In this document: piece after piece, positions 48,800 to 61,600 of the stretch
Layout of the letters: the number at the start of each line of letters is the position of its first letter
How positions within the stretch are numbered: the stretch's first letter is position 1
Made by a program: the position numbers and the translations under genes
The notes under the pieces: generated by a model
Seen by the model: the letters and a program-made list of their open reading frames with translations, nothing else
The model's database searches: none
What the model was told of the DNA's origin: nothing
Assembly (NCBI GenBank): GCA_032209605.1
Contig: JASFXZ010000004.1
Span: 37,110,401-37,174,400 of the forward strand
Direction of reading: 5' to 3'
Length of the DNA stretch: 64,000 bases
DNA from: Mactromeris polynyma
Lineage: Eukaryota > Mollusca > Bivalvia > Venerida > Mactridae

Positions 48800-49600
48800 G
48801 ATACATAAACATACATTACTGAAATCGAACTAGGTGAATATGAAAACAAAATGATTATTTTCACATATCTAAAACGCTGAACAAAAACATTTTTCATGCA
48901 AATATTTTGGTCGCGGTCTTTGAATTAAACGTAGAATGTATGATAATTCCGAAGCAATATGTTGTGTAAATTAGCTGTACAGACGTAATTTATCCATGTT
49001 TTACATTGTTAAATCAGCGTTTCTGTCACCAACCCAATCAAAACGAGTTAGAAAACAATGCTAAAATCCGGAATTAAAAATAAATAAACATCCTAAAATC
49101 TCGAAAAAGAACAATTTCTAGTAGTTTATTGTTACAAATATAACTAAACTGTTGGGAAACTTATGATAATTTCAGTAAGATTTTTTTTGAAATATCGGTA
49201 ATAGTGCAATTGCTTGGACGCGTGTGGAAAGTTAGCATTATACATCTATATATAACAATTAATCATAGCTGTCTGGAAAAACACATAACTGGTGTCTTTT
49301 GAGGAGGTATTGTAGTGATCTCTAAAGGACTCTCGAGCCCACAACCTCAACAATGACTGACTATTTACTTCAATACCACACATATATATAATTATGTTCT
49401 TTTTAATTCTAGACATTTATGATTGTTTGTCCTTCGTCATTAAATGTGTATATTGTTAAATGAAAAACACTGTAATATATGTGTAATGTTCTTATTATGA
49501 ACCCAAATTTGAACTGGGGGATCTTAAAATCGACAAAGGATTATTATTTGTGTCAGCTTTATCATTCAACGAACATCTCACATCGTGATATAAACTGAAT
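48800..49600. other. Sequence unique to unit 3
   Basis: Lies between the last exon of copy D and block W. No exon with signal-peptide or Thr-rich coding was found on the minus strand. AT-rich. Confidence 0.4.
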
Positions 49601-50484
49601 TCAATTATCCTGTTATTTAATAAAATCATGGACGCAATCTCAGTCATTGATGAAATACGGTATAAATGTTGTTGTTTTTTTAAAATCCATTGGGAATCTT
49701 AATTAAATAAACAAAATATAAATTTCACTCTGAACCGATAGACCCTATTATAGGGATTTTTTTAATTTTAAAGTTACGAACGGATATATTAAAATGTAAT
49801 GTATAATATTATCCACTATACTTCTTACAAGAAATGACAGACAGGTGCAATGATAAAAATAATTCTACAGCGAATCGTTAGTATGAAACATTCAATAAAA
49901 TTATGAGATTAACGGAATACTTTGAACGATTCTGCGATGAATTGTGCGTGAATATTTCATTTTAATCTTTAATCTTCAATGCAGAATATTTTGTGTAGTT
50001 TGTATAATATTTTTTATATTATTAAAAGTTTATTATCTATTTGGATATATTATGTAATTATATTCAAGAATATATTTTGTAGATATTTGAATAGATCGAT
50101 GTACAATAAATACAACTTTAAATTTAAGTATTAATTCGCTGTTAATCAAGAAGCCACGAATGCAATGAAATTACACTTCTCTTTCGTAGATTAAGAAAAA
50201 TGAAGTAGAAATATTCGTAATTATATGTAATGTAATTAAAATTGAATTTACGCTCTTAATCCATATATTTTATTGAATTTCAGTTTGAAAGTTACAAATG
50301 GATTTCATACTGAGCTATCTAATAACTGTCACTCATAACACAAAGTCGCAAGACAAATAAATAGAATAAATATATATAAATTTTATAAAATTTACTCTGT
50401 TAAATTCAGTCATGTGCATTGTAATAAAATTACTCTATTTGTTACGTAAATTATAAAAAAAAATATTGTATGAAATGGCATTAC

Positions 50485-50545
50485 CTGTTCCTTTAGAATT
50501 CAGCATTGGTCTTCGCGAAAAATGTTCGATTCATGGCCATTTATA
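50485..50545 (-). promoter_or_regulatory. TATA box and exon-1 module of copy D
   Basis: TATAAAT at 50545-50539 and a CAG|GTAATG donor after 50485 give a 61-base spacing, identical to genes A and B although the sequence between differs. The position upstream of the copy D last exon suits a first exon. Confidence 0.4.
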
Positions 50546-51116
50546 CAAAAATATGTCGTCATAACAACTTGGAAACACAGTAATAGTAGAATCATCTCGA
50601 TTTTGATTAATCGGTCTATCGGGAATCTCTCCGCATGTACGTCCCTTCAAACACCAATATCTGTCAGTTTTAGAGTTTTTTGTAATGTCTCTTTTGATAA
50701 ATTTCTCGACAAGGGTTCAAAAATCCCGACGGGAGGTTCGTATGTTAAAATGATAGCCGATGACACTACGGATTAAAAATTTGTGGTTTGTAGTAGGCCG
50801 AAACGTGTGAACTGATTTTTGTTTTGATTTTTTAAAATTCATATCGATTGTAAAAACAATATTTTCAACTAGTATTAACCACTGTCGACCACTGCTTCAT
50901 TGGTTACTTACTAGTGACTCGAACTTATTTCAGGATTTGTGACGTTCAGGCTGGGACCAATATATAGATATTGTTCGGGGTTCGGCTTGGACCAATGCGG
51001 AATTCGAACATACTACCTTCGGATCAGGAATCAGGAAATCTATCCCTCGACCATTATATCTGCCAAAATTCATACTGTTTGGTCACAACTTGAATGTAAC
51101 AAATGATTTATATAGA

Positions 51117-51266
51117 CAGTCGAACCTCGTTTATTCGGCAACCTTCTATCCGAATACTCGGTATCATCCGAAATATATATCAGGTCCCGATGTGTCTTCT
51201 TATGCACGTCAAATTGAAATGGGCTATATGAAACACGATGAATTCGAATTAACGAGATCTGACTGT
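51117..51266. mobile_element. 150-bp MITE, absent from unit 0
   Basis: The left end CAGTCGAACCTCGTTTATTC mirrors the right end, whose reverse complement is CAGTCAGATCTCGTTAATTC. TATA flanks both sides closely. The matching site in unit 0 (near 1405) has no insert. The 64-codon ORF across it is incidental. Confidence 0.7.
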
Positions 51267-51699
51267 ATATTCATATTATTGTAGGCTTCAGATCACGGAT
51301 CTCATATATATATACCACCAACTGATACTTAGACCTACTTTATTTTTATGATGTTTTATCTAAACAGGTCTATTCAGTACATATCTGCATGTGTAGCTGT
51401 ATAAATAATTCTGATGTCATCAGATACTTATATCCTATCAATAAGATTACAGATAACCGAATGCCATATGTACTCAATGCGTAGAATCTGGGGACCCAGG
51501 TAGAATCTACTTGACTTGACAATTTGATCACGATCTAGATTTTCTTATCTGCATTCGTGATTTGATTGTAAGGTATAGCAATACATGTACAGTAAAACAT
51601 CACTTAAATATCAATTAAAATTAATACAATCTCATTAGTAAGATTGGAGACCAGTATATATTGGTCCCAGGTAAGATCTTATCTTGAATGGCCGATTTT

Positions 51700-53300
51700 C
51701 ATTTTTTCGGCAAAATCCACTGAATTTCGGTAAAATTGCCGAAAACCATTTTCTTTTACCGAGACCCACGTCTAATACAACATCTGCACTATATATTGCT
51801 AATGCCTTGTTATAATACTAAATATTAGAAATATTTAAATGTACACGTAAATTCAAAAAAATCTTAGAAATATTGCATATTAAGAAACATATAGACGATA
51901 TATAACATCTCCAGTGGATTTCGGTAAGGTAATGTACCGTTTGTTATGACCTACAAACATTTACTTATTGTCATGTATTTTGTCTTCCGAAGCAAGCAAT
52001 GAACACGTTGTTTGGAATTATGTTATGTTTGCAAAGAAAACATTTTGACAAAGACCTAACTACTGGTATTTACGAATTACCAGTATATTTTAGGTCTTTG
52101 ATTTTGATCATGATAGAGTCGTTACAGCAACTTTTTCTCTCTCTTGTATAATTGTAAACTGACAATAATGTATGAAAACAAGATGGACATGATTAATTGC
52201 TTTAACCACTGCGTCTGAAAGTAGATCTATAGTATAGTTCAAGATTTATCTGCTGAATAATGATGTTAGTCAATCCCTCGGGAAATTGCACGGCGTTGGA
52301 ATTAAGAACATGCTAGATTTTATGTACCAGTCACGAACATTTGTATTGTTTTAATCAGACAAATCGATATGAAACATGTTTAGTAACATTAATGTGTGAT
52401 TTTACGACTGATACAATATGTACTGATGAACTTTATTGAAACAGACTATACTGTATGACTAATCTCACTACGGAGTTATTTTTATCCTATCTCTTACGAA
52501 GTCATCTCCCCTTATATGTATTGGGGTCACTATATAGTGAAGCATAATCGAGTGACCACCAATCGTAACATGTCGGCCTTTTTTATGTTACACAACACAT
52601 TTTAACATTCAGATTTCAGCTATACTAGCTGTGCTTGCTTCAAATTGCGTCGACCATCTTTTTTCGGCGCAGCCGTTCTAACAAGGGTTTGCTATTTGCA
52701 CACCAGCGTTGTGTAAACCAATCTTACGTTAGCCAATATACATAATTCTCTCCAACAGACTGTGACAACGTATTTCTTTTTCCAAAGCAAAGTAATAACA
52801 CAATAATCGCAATGGTGTTATGTTTGCAACGAAAACATTTTGATCATGATAGAGGCGTTATTCTTATCATTGTAAACATGACAATGTTGTATGAAAACCA
52901 GATGAACATATATTGTTTGCCTTAACAACTGCGTCTGAAAGTAGATCTATTGTATATTTCAACATTTATCTAGTGATCGAGTAGTGTTGTTAGTCAATCC
53001 CTCGGGAAATATTGCCCGGCGTTAGAATAAAGAAGACATTCTAGGTTGTATGTACCAGTCACGGACATTTATATTGTTTAAATCTGACATATCCATATGT
53101 GACAGGTTAATTAACATGAATGTGTGATTTCGCTACTGATACAATTAGTACTGGTGAACTATATTGAAATAGGCTATACTGTCTATGAATGACTCAGCAC
53201 ACTACGGAGTTATTTTTATCCCATCTCCTACGCATTTATCTCCCCATGCAGGTATCGGAGTTATAATCGAGTGACCAGCCATCGTTACATCTCGGCAATT
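51700..53300. repeat. Direct duplication of about 0.6 kb
   Basis: 52140-52580 matches 52860-53300, sharing CTGCGTCTGAAAGTAGATCT, GTTAGTCAATCCCTCGGGAA and CTACGGAGTTATTTTTATCC. Offsets are roughly 720 bases. No gene recognised; the sequence before 52000 is unique. Confidence 0.65.
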
Positions 53301-53882
53301 TTATATAATAATAATAATTAATTCTTTATTTACAGAAGGTAACATATTAAGATTAACAATAAATTTGTACATCATAGGCTTATTTACAATATGACCTCCT
53401 ATTAGCAAGTTAAACAACCAAAACACACGCACAAACCAACAAGCATTCACACACGCTCACTCACAAACAATAAATTGTAGTCCTACATTAACACCAGGAT
53501 GTCTGACAATATTTACATTTTACATATCGACAGACACTCAAATAAAATATTTCAAATTAAAAAAAAATGACTTTAAAAGCATTATACAATAGCACAGTAA
53601 ATGTCAATTGAAGGAATACAAGTTGTATATATGAAATAACGTGTATGATTAATTCTAATATAGATAGACAGTTTATTAAAGAAAAACGGCATAATGCACA
53701 TGGTTCCACTCGAACAAGTACATACATACACTTATCAACATACATATATACATAAATATTCACATACATGAAACAATTTCAATTCTGATATTATAATGCT
53801 AGAATATTACATAACACAACCATGAGTAAAACATAGAACATAATATCGACACTTAATAATTCTTATAACGTGTAACTCAACA

Positions 53883-54712
53883 GGATACTGGTAAGTTCGG
53901 TAAATAGCAAGTTCGGTAAATTGATATTAACGTTCGTGTCTTTCAGAGGTTTCGGTAAAAAGATTTTTGTTTACATTGAACAATGACATAGGCTTAATAA
54001 TAGGATAGTACCATGTGAAACATCTGAATATTTGCTAATTGACATGTTAATTAGCACTTCGTACTCATTGCATACCACAACATTCGGTAACTGGACAACT
54101 CGTACCTACCCAAGTCAACTCGTACCGAATTTGGTCATCTCGTACCCTTTCGTTGGTCAACTCGTACCCTTTCTTTGGTCAACTCGTACCTACCCAAGTC
54201 AACTCGTACCCTTTCAGGGCCGTAAATTACATGGAGGCATGTAGGCAGTTGCCTCCTATTGCGGGCTGAAAAAAAATTCATTTTTTGTCTAAAAAGGGTC
54301 CAAAAATTTTTTCGCCTCGCTCCGTTCGGGAGGCAATTTACGGCCCTGCCTTTCATTGGTCAACTCGTACCTACCCAAGTCAACCCGTACCTATACCCAA
54401 GTCAATTCGTACCTACCCAAGTCAACCGTACCTACCCAAGTCAACTCGTACCTCTCATTTGTTATTACTTTTTTTATTATTTTAAGCTGTAAACTAATGC
54501 ATATGTCATATTTTTTTCTGTCTGTATTCAGCTTTAATTATACAAAAACATGCTAGTTTGTTTGATGATAGTTTGATTTATTTTATTTCTAGCATTAACT
54601 TAATTGCTAGTGCGTTAATAACACTATTGTATTATTTTACCGAAACATCCGCACCAATCATACTACAAAATCAATTTACCGAACTAGCAATTTACCGAAA
54701 CCTCCATAAATC
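53883..54712. mobile_element. 830-bp inverted-repeat element with 8-bp target duplication
   Basis: ACTCAACA stands at 53875-53882 and 54713-54720. The ends mirror each other through AGTTCGGTAAATTGAT and repeated TTCGGTAAA words (three per end). The interior is a minisatellite of about 20 bp (CAACTCGTACCTACCCAAGT) at 54090-54215 and 54355-54460. Eight-base duplications fit hAT-like elements. The short ORFs here are read-through of the minisatellite. Confidence 0.75.
54216..54349. mobile_element. Nested MITE inside the minisatellite
   Basis: AGGGCCGTAAATTACATGGA at the left mirrors GGCAATTTACGGCCCTG at the right. CCTTTC occurs just outside both ends, where an unbroken unit has it once, indicating a target duplication. 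No coding capacity. Confidence 0.7.
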
Positions 54713-54959
54713 ACTCAACAAAGGTGATTGCACCAAATAGGCCTAGTGTTTGTATTTGCTTTTAAAAGCACTTACAGTTTTAACTGAGCGGATGTCAATA
54801 GGAATATCATTCCAGATATGTGCACTGTAGTATGAGAAAGAATATGTGTAATAGTTTGTCTTATGCTGCGAACTAACCAAGATGAAGATGACCTGAGTAT
54901 GTAATTTGCATTTTGTGAAAATGTTGATGAACAAGAGAGATAATCCGGGGCTAGATATT

Positions 54960-55620
54960 ATGCAGAAATTTGAAAACTAAAGCGGCGGTGTGGTATTTGC
55001 ATCTATCTTGGAAAGGCATCCATTTCAATTACATAAATAAATCTTTAGATGTCGTTCTTGACGGTTTATTTAGTATTATTCTTGCAGCACGCTTCTGGAA
55101 CTTTGTTATTTTACTATCCGTGATTGTGTTAAACAAATCTAATACTTCAGTTTGCGAAAATTTGCTTGCTTCAGATTGCGCCGACCATCTTTTTTAAAGA
55201 TATTTCTTGTTTAAATTATTGTTTAAAGATATTTCTTGTTTAAAGATATTTCTTGATTTCTTATAATTATTATTATACTCGATAAACAGAACAACACCCA
55301 ACTTTCTTAGGCCGACATTCTTCTGAACCAAAGATGGTTTTGTTATTGACGTTTCACAATATGTACAGAATGCACAAGCTTTTTTAACCGAGTGAACTAT
55401 ATTTTAGGGGTCCGATCTTTTACAAATATATTAAAAATGTTATACAGTGTCGTTTGGTTCGTTTCAATACCCAAAGAAGCAAATAAGCAATTTATATTGA
55501 GCACACAATTTATGCGGAAGAAATTTATTTAGACTGGTTCAATAAATACTAAATAAAGTGCATTGTTTAGCGTTTAGAATGATATCTTGAAACACAGTCT
55601 ATCAAAGTGAAACTGGTCCT
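54960..55620. other. Region upstream of PLEKHM2
   Basis: Contains the shared TTGCGCCGACCATCTTTTTT word (55170) and a short AAAGATATTTCTTGTTT repeat (55197-55250). The PLEKHM2 promoter is probably in or near the right part, but no TATA box is evident at a suitable place. Confidence 0.4.
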
Positions 55621-55630
55621 GTGACTGAGG

Positions 55631-55690
55631 ATGAATAACGTTATGTCGTCTGATAAATCAAGGAAATACTCGAGAAAGAGGCGACAATGA
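55631..55690 (+). promoter_or_regulatory. Upstream ORF overlapping the PLEKHM2 start
   Basis: An ATG at 55631 opens a 19-codon frame (MNNVMSSDKSRKYSRKRRQ) whose TGA overlaps the first candidate PLEKHM2 ATG as ATGA at 55687-55690. It would lie in the leader if transcription begins upstream of it, and could tune translation or favour a later start. Confidence 0.45.
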
Positions 55691-58600
55691 ATTACGTTTA
55701 TGGTCGGAGTATGGTTGTAATGGATTCTGCAAACGATCGAATGCGTCTCAAGGATAAAATCGTGGCAAATGTTGCAAAAGCAGTCAAAAGTGTAAGTGTT
55801 AAAGTGACCCGGGTTCGGATTTGTAGTGTTTTTATTTGAAATGACGTCGTGTTGAATATAGCTTATAAGCCTACTATATTATCATCACATTCTGTTTATG
55901 TAGTAATGTACTTGAAACTTTTACTAATCGGATTGATTCATGTTGAAAATGTGTCTATGGAGATTTGAAGTTGAACTTGACCAAATGAAACAAAATTAGT
56001 TTGGTGTTTTTGCAACACCCTTCCGCGATGTATGAATAGAATGTATGCTTGTTTTGCCAATATCATGGGGAAAAGTGCACCCATTGAGGGCCTCGAACCG
56101 ACAGTCCCCTAAACACTTATGGCGCTCTACGGTCTACCAATTGAGCCAACCAGGCTGTCCAACAACTACATTCCTCCACCTTCCAGCATTGGAGCTCATA
56201 CCAGCATAAAAGTATAGGCAGTGGCTACAATTATGTGTCCGTAATCTTGGAATTATGGAAGTGCGCTCAATGTGGGGCCTGAACCCATGACCCCCTAAAC
56301 ACTAATATAAGGCGCTCTAATGGCAGTTGTCTGATTGGAACCCCCTTTAAAAGCCTTCTACTTCTAGATAGATTGGTTGTAATTGTTATTTATTGATTGT
56401 AATAATGTGGTGGCATGCGGTCAGACAACACTCGGTTAGCCCAGTCAGTAGAGCATGTTGCTGGGGTTGAGGGGATCATGGGTTTTGTTCAGGTTGTTGT
56501 GCTGTCTGGACAGTTTTTTATATCTTCTGCTTTTAAGTAGGATCTTAGGCTGTCATCATAATAATTGTTTTCATTTAACCACCTACGAGTCTTATTTATC
56601 TGAAATATAACGAGAATAATGTCAAGCAATGTTATTTTGAATACCAAAAGATAAAAGGCGACAACCAAATACTTTTGAAAATGGCAGAGGTCTCTTTACT
56701 TTGTAAAGGGAGACAACTGTATATGAAATTGCCAGTGCAGACTGTTAACAGGCTGGTGCCTTTACACAGATCTAGATGTATATGTTAGCAGCAGCAATAA
56801 ATTATGACTGGTATTAACTTACTTGAAAAAGTTCTAAATATGCCCTTCTTTTACGATAACAAATGTATGCAACCTAAACATTGTTTTTATGTACAATTTA
56901 CAGATCCAAGAGCTTCAGATGTTGTCAGGATCAAAGACAGTTATACTTGGTAATTATGACTGGCAGTGCCATAGACTGTGTGAACATCTTGATCACACTT
57001 TACTACATGGGTAAGTATGAAACAATAATATAGTTGTGTATAAAAAAAGTAAACTTTAAGAAGCCGTGTGTTTTATAAAGTTTGAGGAATGGTCATTCGT
57101 CAGCTTTTTAGCAAGTCTGTTAGGTTTGCTCAGTAGCTAGAGTGTTCATCTGTCTATCTAGAGATATATGGGTAGTACAGTGAGCAAGTTGTGTGTTCTC
57201 TCTGACAATTCAATTGAAGAAAATAAATCCGAAAGTCTTTATCCTCCACTTTTATTCATTTAAAAACTTGTATTAGCTTATTGAAACCTGGGTTTGTACT
57301 GGTTTGCAAACCAGAAATATGGATTTTGTCAACTGTCCACCACATATGACAGCAACGCTTTTGAAAATTGATGTAAGAGTTTCAAATCAATCAATCGGTC
57401 TATAAAGTTCAGTGACTTTAATTTTTATTTAGACTTCCCTTAAATTGTTTATTATTCATAAGATTTTCTTTGACTCAGGTTACGACATGTCACACCGGGA
57501 TACTGGAAGATTGTGTCCGAATTCACACACAAAGATTGCACCAAAGAGATAAAGAGAATGAGAAATGTGACAACAGATCTTGGTAGAGGTAAACAAAGAC
57601 AAGTTCTATGTTAATTATTTTTTAAGGAGAGGCAGGGTTTTCCCTAGAATTTTTTGGCTGGGGGTCCTTGGACTCTCGTGTTTGACAAATTGGGGGTCCT
57701 TAGTAAATATTAAGGGACCCAGATATATGCAGTTTATACTTGACAAAGGTTTATTTTAGGGGTCCCAGGAATGCACATTAAGTGGAAAATGGGAGTCCAT
57801 AGAAAGAAAAGGGAGTCAGGGACTCAATATTTCTGCATCAGGGAAATCCCTAGAGAGGCCTAGCGGTTGATGGAGGGAGCGCCTGACTCCTGGTCTGAAG
57901 GTCATGGTTTGCATCCCACCTTGGGAACCAGGGACTTCACAATTCCTCAATAAGGCACAAGCTGTTGGTTAGTTATCTAGGAAGCAGTCATCGAGAATGA
58001 TTTATATAAGTTGTAGTAACTTGTTTCACAATCAATGTATTATAAATAAGTTAAAACCGCAAGATGCATTTCTGCCTTATAAAAGTACTTATTTTCCACA
58101 TGATTATTAAGGGGTACTTTTATTTTTAAGACATTAAATACATAACTGGTGTCATTTGTTTTATGCCATACTGAGTCGTAAATATTACTTAAATATAATG
58201 GATTATACATGTTTGCTTTAGGATATGTGCATATATCATTTAAATGTGAGATTACTGGGTTTATTTTGGGAAGATGACCCATACCCATCAAATTGGGAAT
58301 TTTAACATGTAAATCTTAGAAATTAGGAAAAATGTCCGGAAATTACATATTAAAATAATATTAAAGGATGTAGTGATTAATTAATCAACAATTGCTATAT
58401 ATATAAACTGCCTGTGAGAATTTATTTGCCCCAAATTTGCCATAAAAAAGGGCTGAATCAAGTGTGATTTTGTCCCATTCTATGTTTTTAGGTAGAGCTT
58501 GGCTGTTTATGGCGCTGAATGAATGTTTACTGGAAAGTTACCTCAGATGCTATCAACAGAACGATAATCTTGTGGAAGACTTTTATGTTAGGGATGCACT

Positions 58601-61600
58601 TGTACGAGATCAAGATGTAAGGACATTTTTTGTATTTTCTCTTTATTCAAGTCTAGAATGTTTCAGACTTGTCCTCAATATTGGCTTTATAGCCTGTTGT
58701 TACTGGTCTAGATTTGTAAAAAATCAAGGAGAAAATCCATGGGTGATTGATGGTAACCTACCGACAAATCCTTTTCAAATTGGTCACTTCTTATATTGTC
58801 ATATCTTTCAAAATAAGTGCAGTGCAATAGAAACTAACAAATTTGTTTTACTTCATTCTACCCATACCTCATTTTCTGAAATGAAAAAGTCACACATGAT
58901 TTTAGAAACACATAGATCTTTTAAAAGATTTCTGTTGAAATTAATGAAATACAGACATGTAGGGTGACCAATTAGAAAAATATTTCCGTGTATTTATTGG
59001 CCACCATTGTACTGCTCAGCTGCCCCCATACCTGCACCCAAAGTTTTCAGGCCTACCTTCTTTGTGAATTGTTGATTGTTTTATTATTTTCTTTACTATC
59101 AGAATTATGATTTTCTTTAATATCAGAATCCGAGCAAAACTACTCTTAGTCGTTACAATCAAAGATCATTTTCTCTTGAACTCTTTCTGAAGATGTTAAG
59201 TTATAATTCAATTGTGATGAAATATGGCATTATAGGAAGAATTGCAGGTGCCAGGAAATAATTGTTGTCATGTTTTCTTGTTGACTAATTCCCTACATGA
59301 ATTGTATAGTTTTAAGTGTCCTTAAGTTTTATGTATGAGAAGTCGTAGCTTTTCAGACTATGCTTTTAAATGTTTTATAGAGAAGTTTTTTAATTGATCT
59401 CAAATTAGTGTGCTTGTTTTTTACTGTTCTTCTTAATAACTTAAGAGTAAGATTTATGTACATGTCTATATATAACATTATTCTGTCTGATTTCAGAAAT
59501 TCGATATTTTGCTGACCATTATATCTGGCCTTGAGAGTATGGAATTTCACCTTGAATGCGTAAGTTTCCATGTATGATGTGTACCTGTTTATTTTTCATT
59601 CTTCTCCTAGCCTACCTGGTTAGCTCAGTGGTAAGAGTACTAGGCTGTTAGCCGGATGTCTGGGTTAGATAGGTTATGTCTTTCATTGACATTCGGCTGC
59701 AGTTATTTGTCCTCCACCTCTGATGTATGTGGGGGAAGTTGTCAGCTGATTGTGGATGGGCAATTTGTACAGGTTGATCATTTATTTCTGGAAAATTGGT
59801 TAGGTCGACTGATCGCTGTATATAACTGAATATTGCTGAAATACAGAGTTGACCCTATTAAAACAAACAAACTGCTCCAAAAAATCTATCTTGGTAGAAG
59901 TTTAGATAGTCCATTGGTATTGTTTCAGATTGCTTTCTGAGCCTTTTCATTGAAATATACCCATCAGTTATCAAGAAAACTATAATCTAACTACAAAAAT
60001 CGAACCTTTGACTTCTTTATCTTAATGATCTTATTTTATCCATAATTTTAATGTAAACATCTTCAGGGGTTCCACTAGGGGCTGAATCTCAAGGGTCATA
60101 AATGATAATTTTTGGCGGGACTTTTCCCACATTATAGCCAAAATTTAGAGAAAAATTTACCCTTCAGCCAGAATCCCAAGGGTCAAAATGAGACCTTTTG
60201 GAAAATCCAGGGGTCAAATGTTGCACTCTATGGTCAAATTGGAACTCCTTATCTTACTTTGGTACTTGACCTCATAGAATGTGTGTACCTTGATGATGGT
60301 TGGGCTGATATAGTTGTAATTGCCTGAAAAGATAATAAAACTTCATTGACTTTGTCATCCCCAGTTGCTTATCGTCAAGGACATTTGTTCAATTTTCAGT
60401 TAATAAATTTTTTTTAAGAAAATTCTATAATAATCGAAGCATTCATTTATTCATTGCAGTGGTCTTAATGAAGGAAATGTTTTAATTTATTTTATTACTT
60501 TTTATTTAACTGCTGTGTGTTTATTTAGGACATGCCATACCTAGACTTGTGTGTCTACCCTCCAAAAAGTAAACAGATGACCAATGTGGAGTCCACAGTA
60601 GACTTTGACAGCTTATCAGTTTGTAGCATGGAGAGTCTTCATATACCTTCCAAACCTTTACCACAGGTATGTGCTTTATTGTGAACAGTGAAAACTTGAT
60701 AATGAGACCCCCCTTGGTTGGTGAGGTCAGTCTTTGTTGTAATGTTGACTGAATATCGAGTTAAGTATGGAAGAAAGATTTAAAACTGGTTCAAGAAAAT
60801 ATGGTTTTCTTACAAGGTGGTCTTATTTTCAAGGTGGTCTTTAAGTGTGGTTTCACTGTATTCATGTCATCAGTGTAATGCATTAAGATAAACATATTGA
60901 AGCTGCCTGTATCTTGTTCGAGTTTGTGCTGAGTTATGTAAGCTCCCTTGTGTTTGAAACATTCAATGTTTATTTGAATCACTCTTCAGTCTGTTTTATT
61001 GGAAAAAATAGTCGACAGGGCCCAGGGATATCAGTCACTTAGTTTATCAAAGGTTTTTGCTAGTTGTTGTAGTTTTATACTTGTATTTGCTGTTTAATTG
61101 TTTCAAAATGCAGGGGTGTCACTAATTCTTGAAGTAGAAGGGGAAATCACCAAAAGTAGACAGTGTCTCTGGGGTACTCCCTTTAATTTATGATCATTTA
61201 TACAAGAAAAGTAGATTGTAGCTGGGTGATGATGCTTAAGTTACTTGATAATTTCGCCAGCTCCCTGCTCATATTGACACCCCTGAAAATGGACATTTGG
61301 ATTAATCTTGTGTTAATTTATTGCTAGACCAAAAGAAAGAAAGAATAACTCTTGTGTTTCAGCTGCCAAGTTACAGATAATGCTCTGGAACTTTAAAATG
61401 CTGAACATTTCTCTGTATTAATGTTAACTGCAGAGGCTGGAAGCTCCTAGACTCCCATCAATATTATCTTACGTTCAAGTTCTCAAGAAATATGTATGTT
61501 CCCTGTACTTATTTAATGAAAAGTACTTGGTATACTTCTGATATCATTGGTTCCTCCACCTCTGATTCACGTTGGGAAGTTGTTAGTAATGTTCATAATA

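Larger units (their letters stand above)
49600..51700. repeat. Block W, unit 3
   Basis: 49600-50400 matches 30140-30930; 50400-51650 matches parts of 1-1700. This copy lacks the R1 insertion, leaving the TATA/exon-1 module uninterrupted. A tRNA-like relic on the minus strand (GTAGTATGTTCGAATTCCGC) is at about 50990-51065. Confidence 0.7.
53295..54940 (-). pseudogene. LINE 3' end, split by a later insertion
   Basis: 54934-54743 codes a fragment with SFSYYSAHIWNDIPIDIRSV, then FKSKY, the usual end of LINE polyproteins (a W-N-x-[IL]-P and a SxxxFK motif). Continuing on the minus strand, the untranslated tail appears to resume at 53882 and ends near 53295 in a TAA/TTA-rich run. A separate 830-bp element (53883-54712) sits between. 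Confidence 0.6.

Noticed and set aside
54032..54556. Overlapping ORFs rich in TRTYPSQLVP
   Set aside because: Translations of the 20-bp CAACTCGTACC minisatellite in a transposon, open in several frames.
58464..58967. 167-codon single-exon ORF as a gene
   Set aside because: Only 58492-58616 is PLEKHM2 exon 4; a consensus donor follows at 58617 and the rest reads into the intron, losing RUN-domain similarity.
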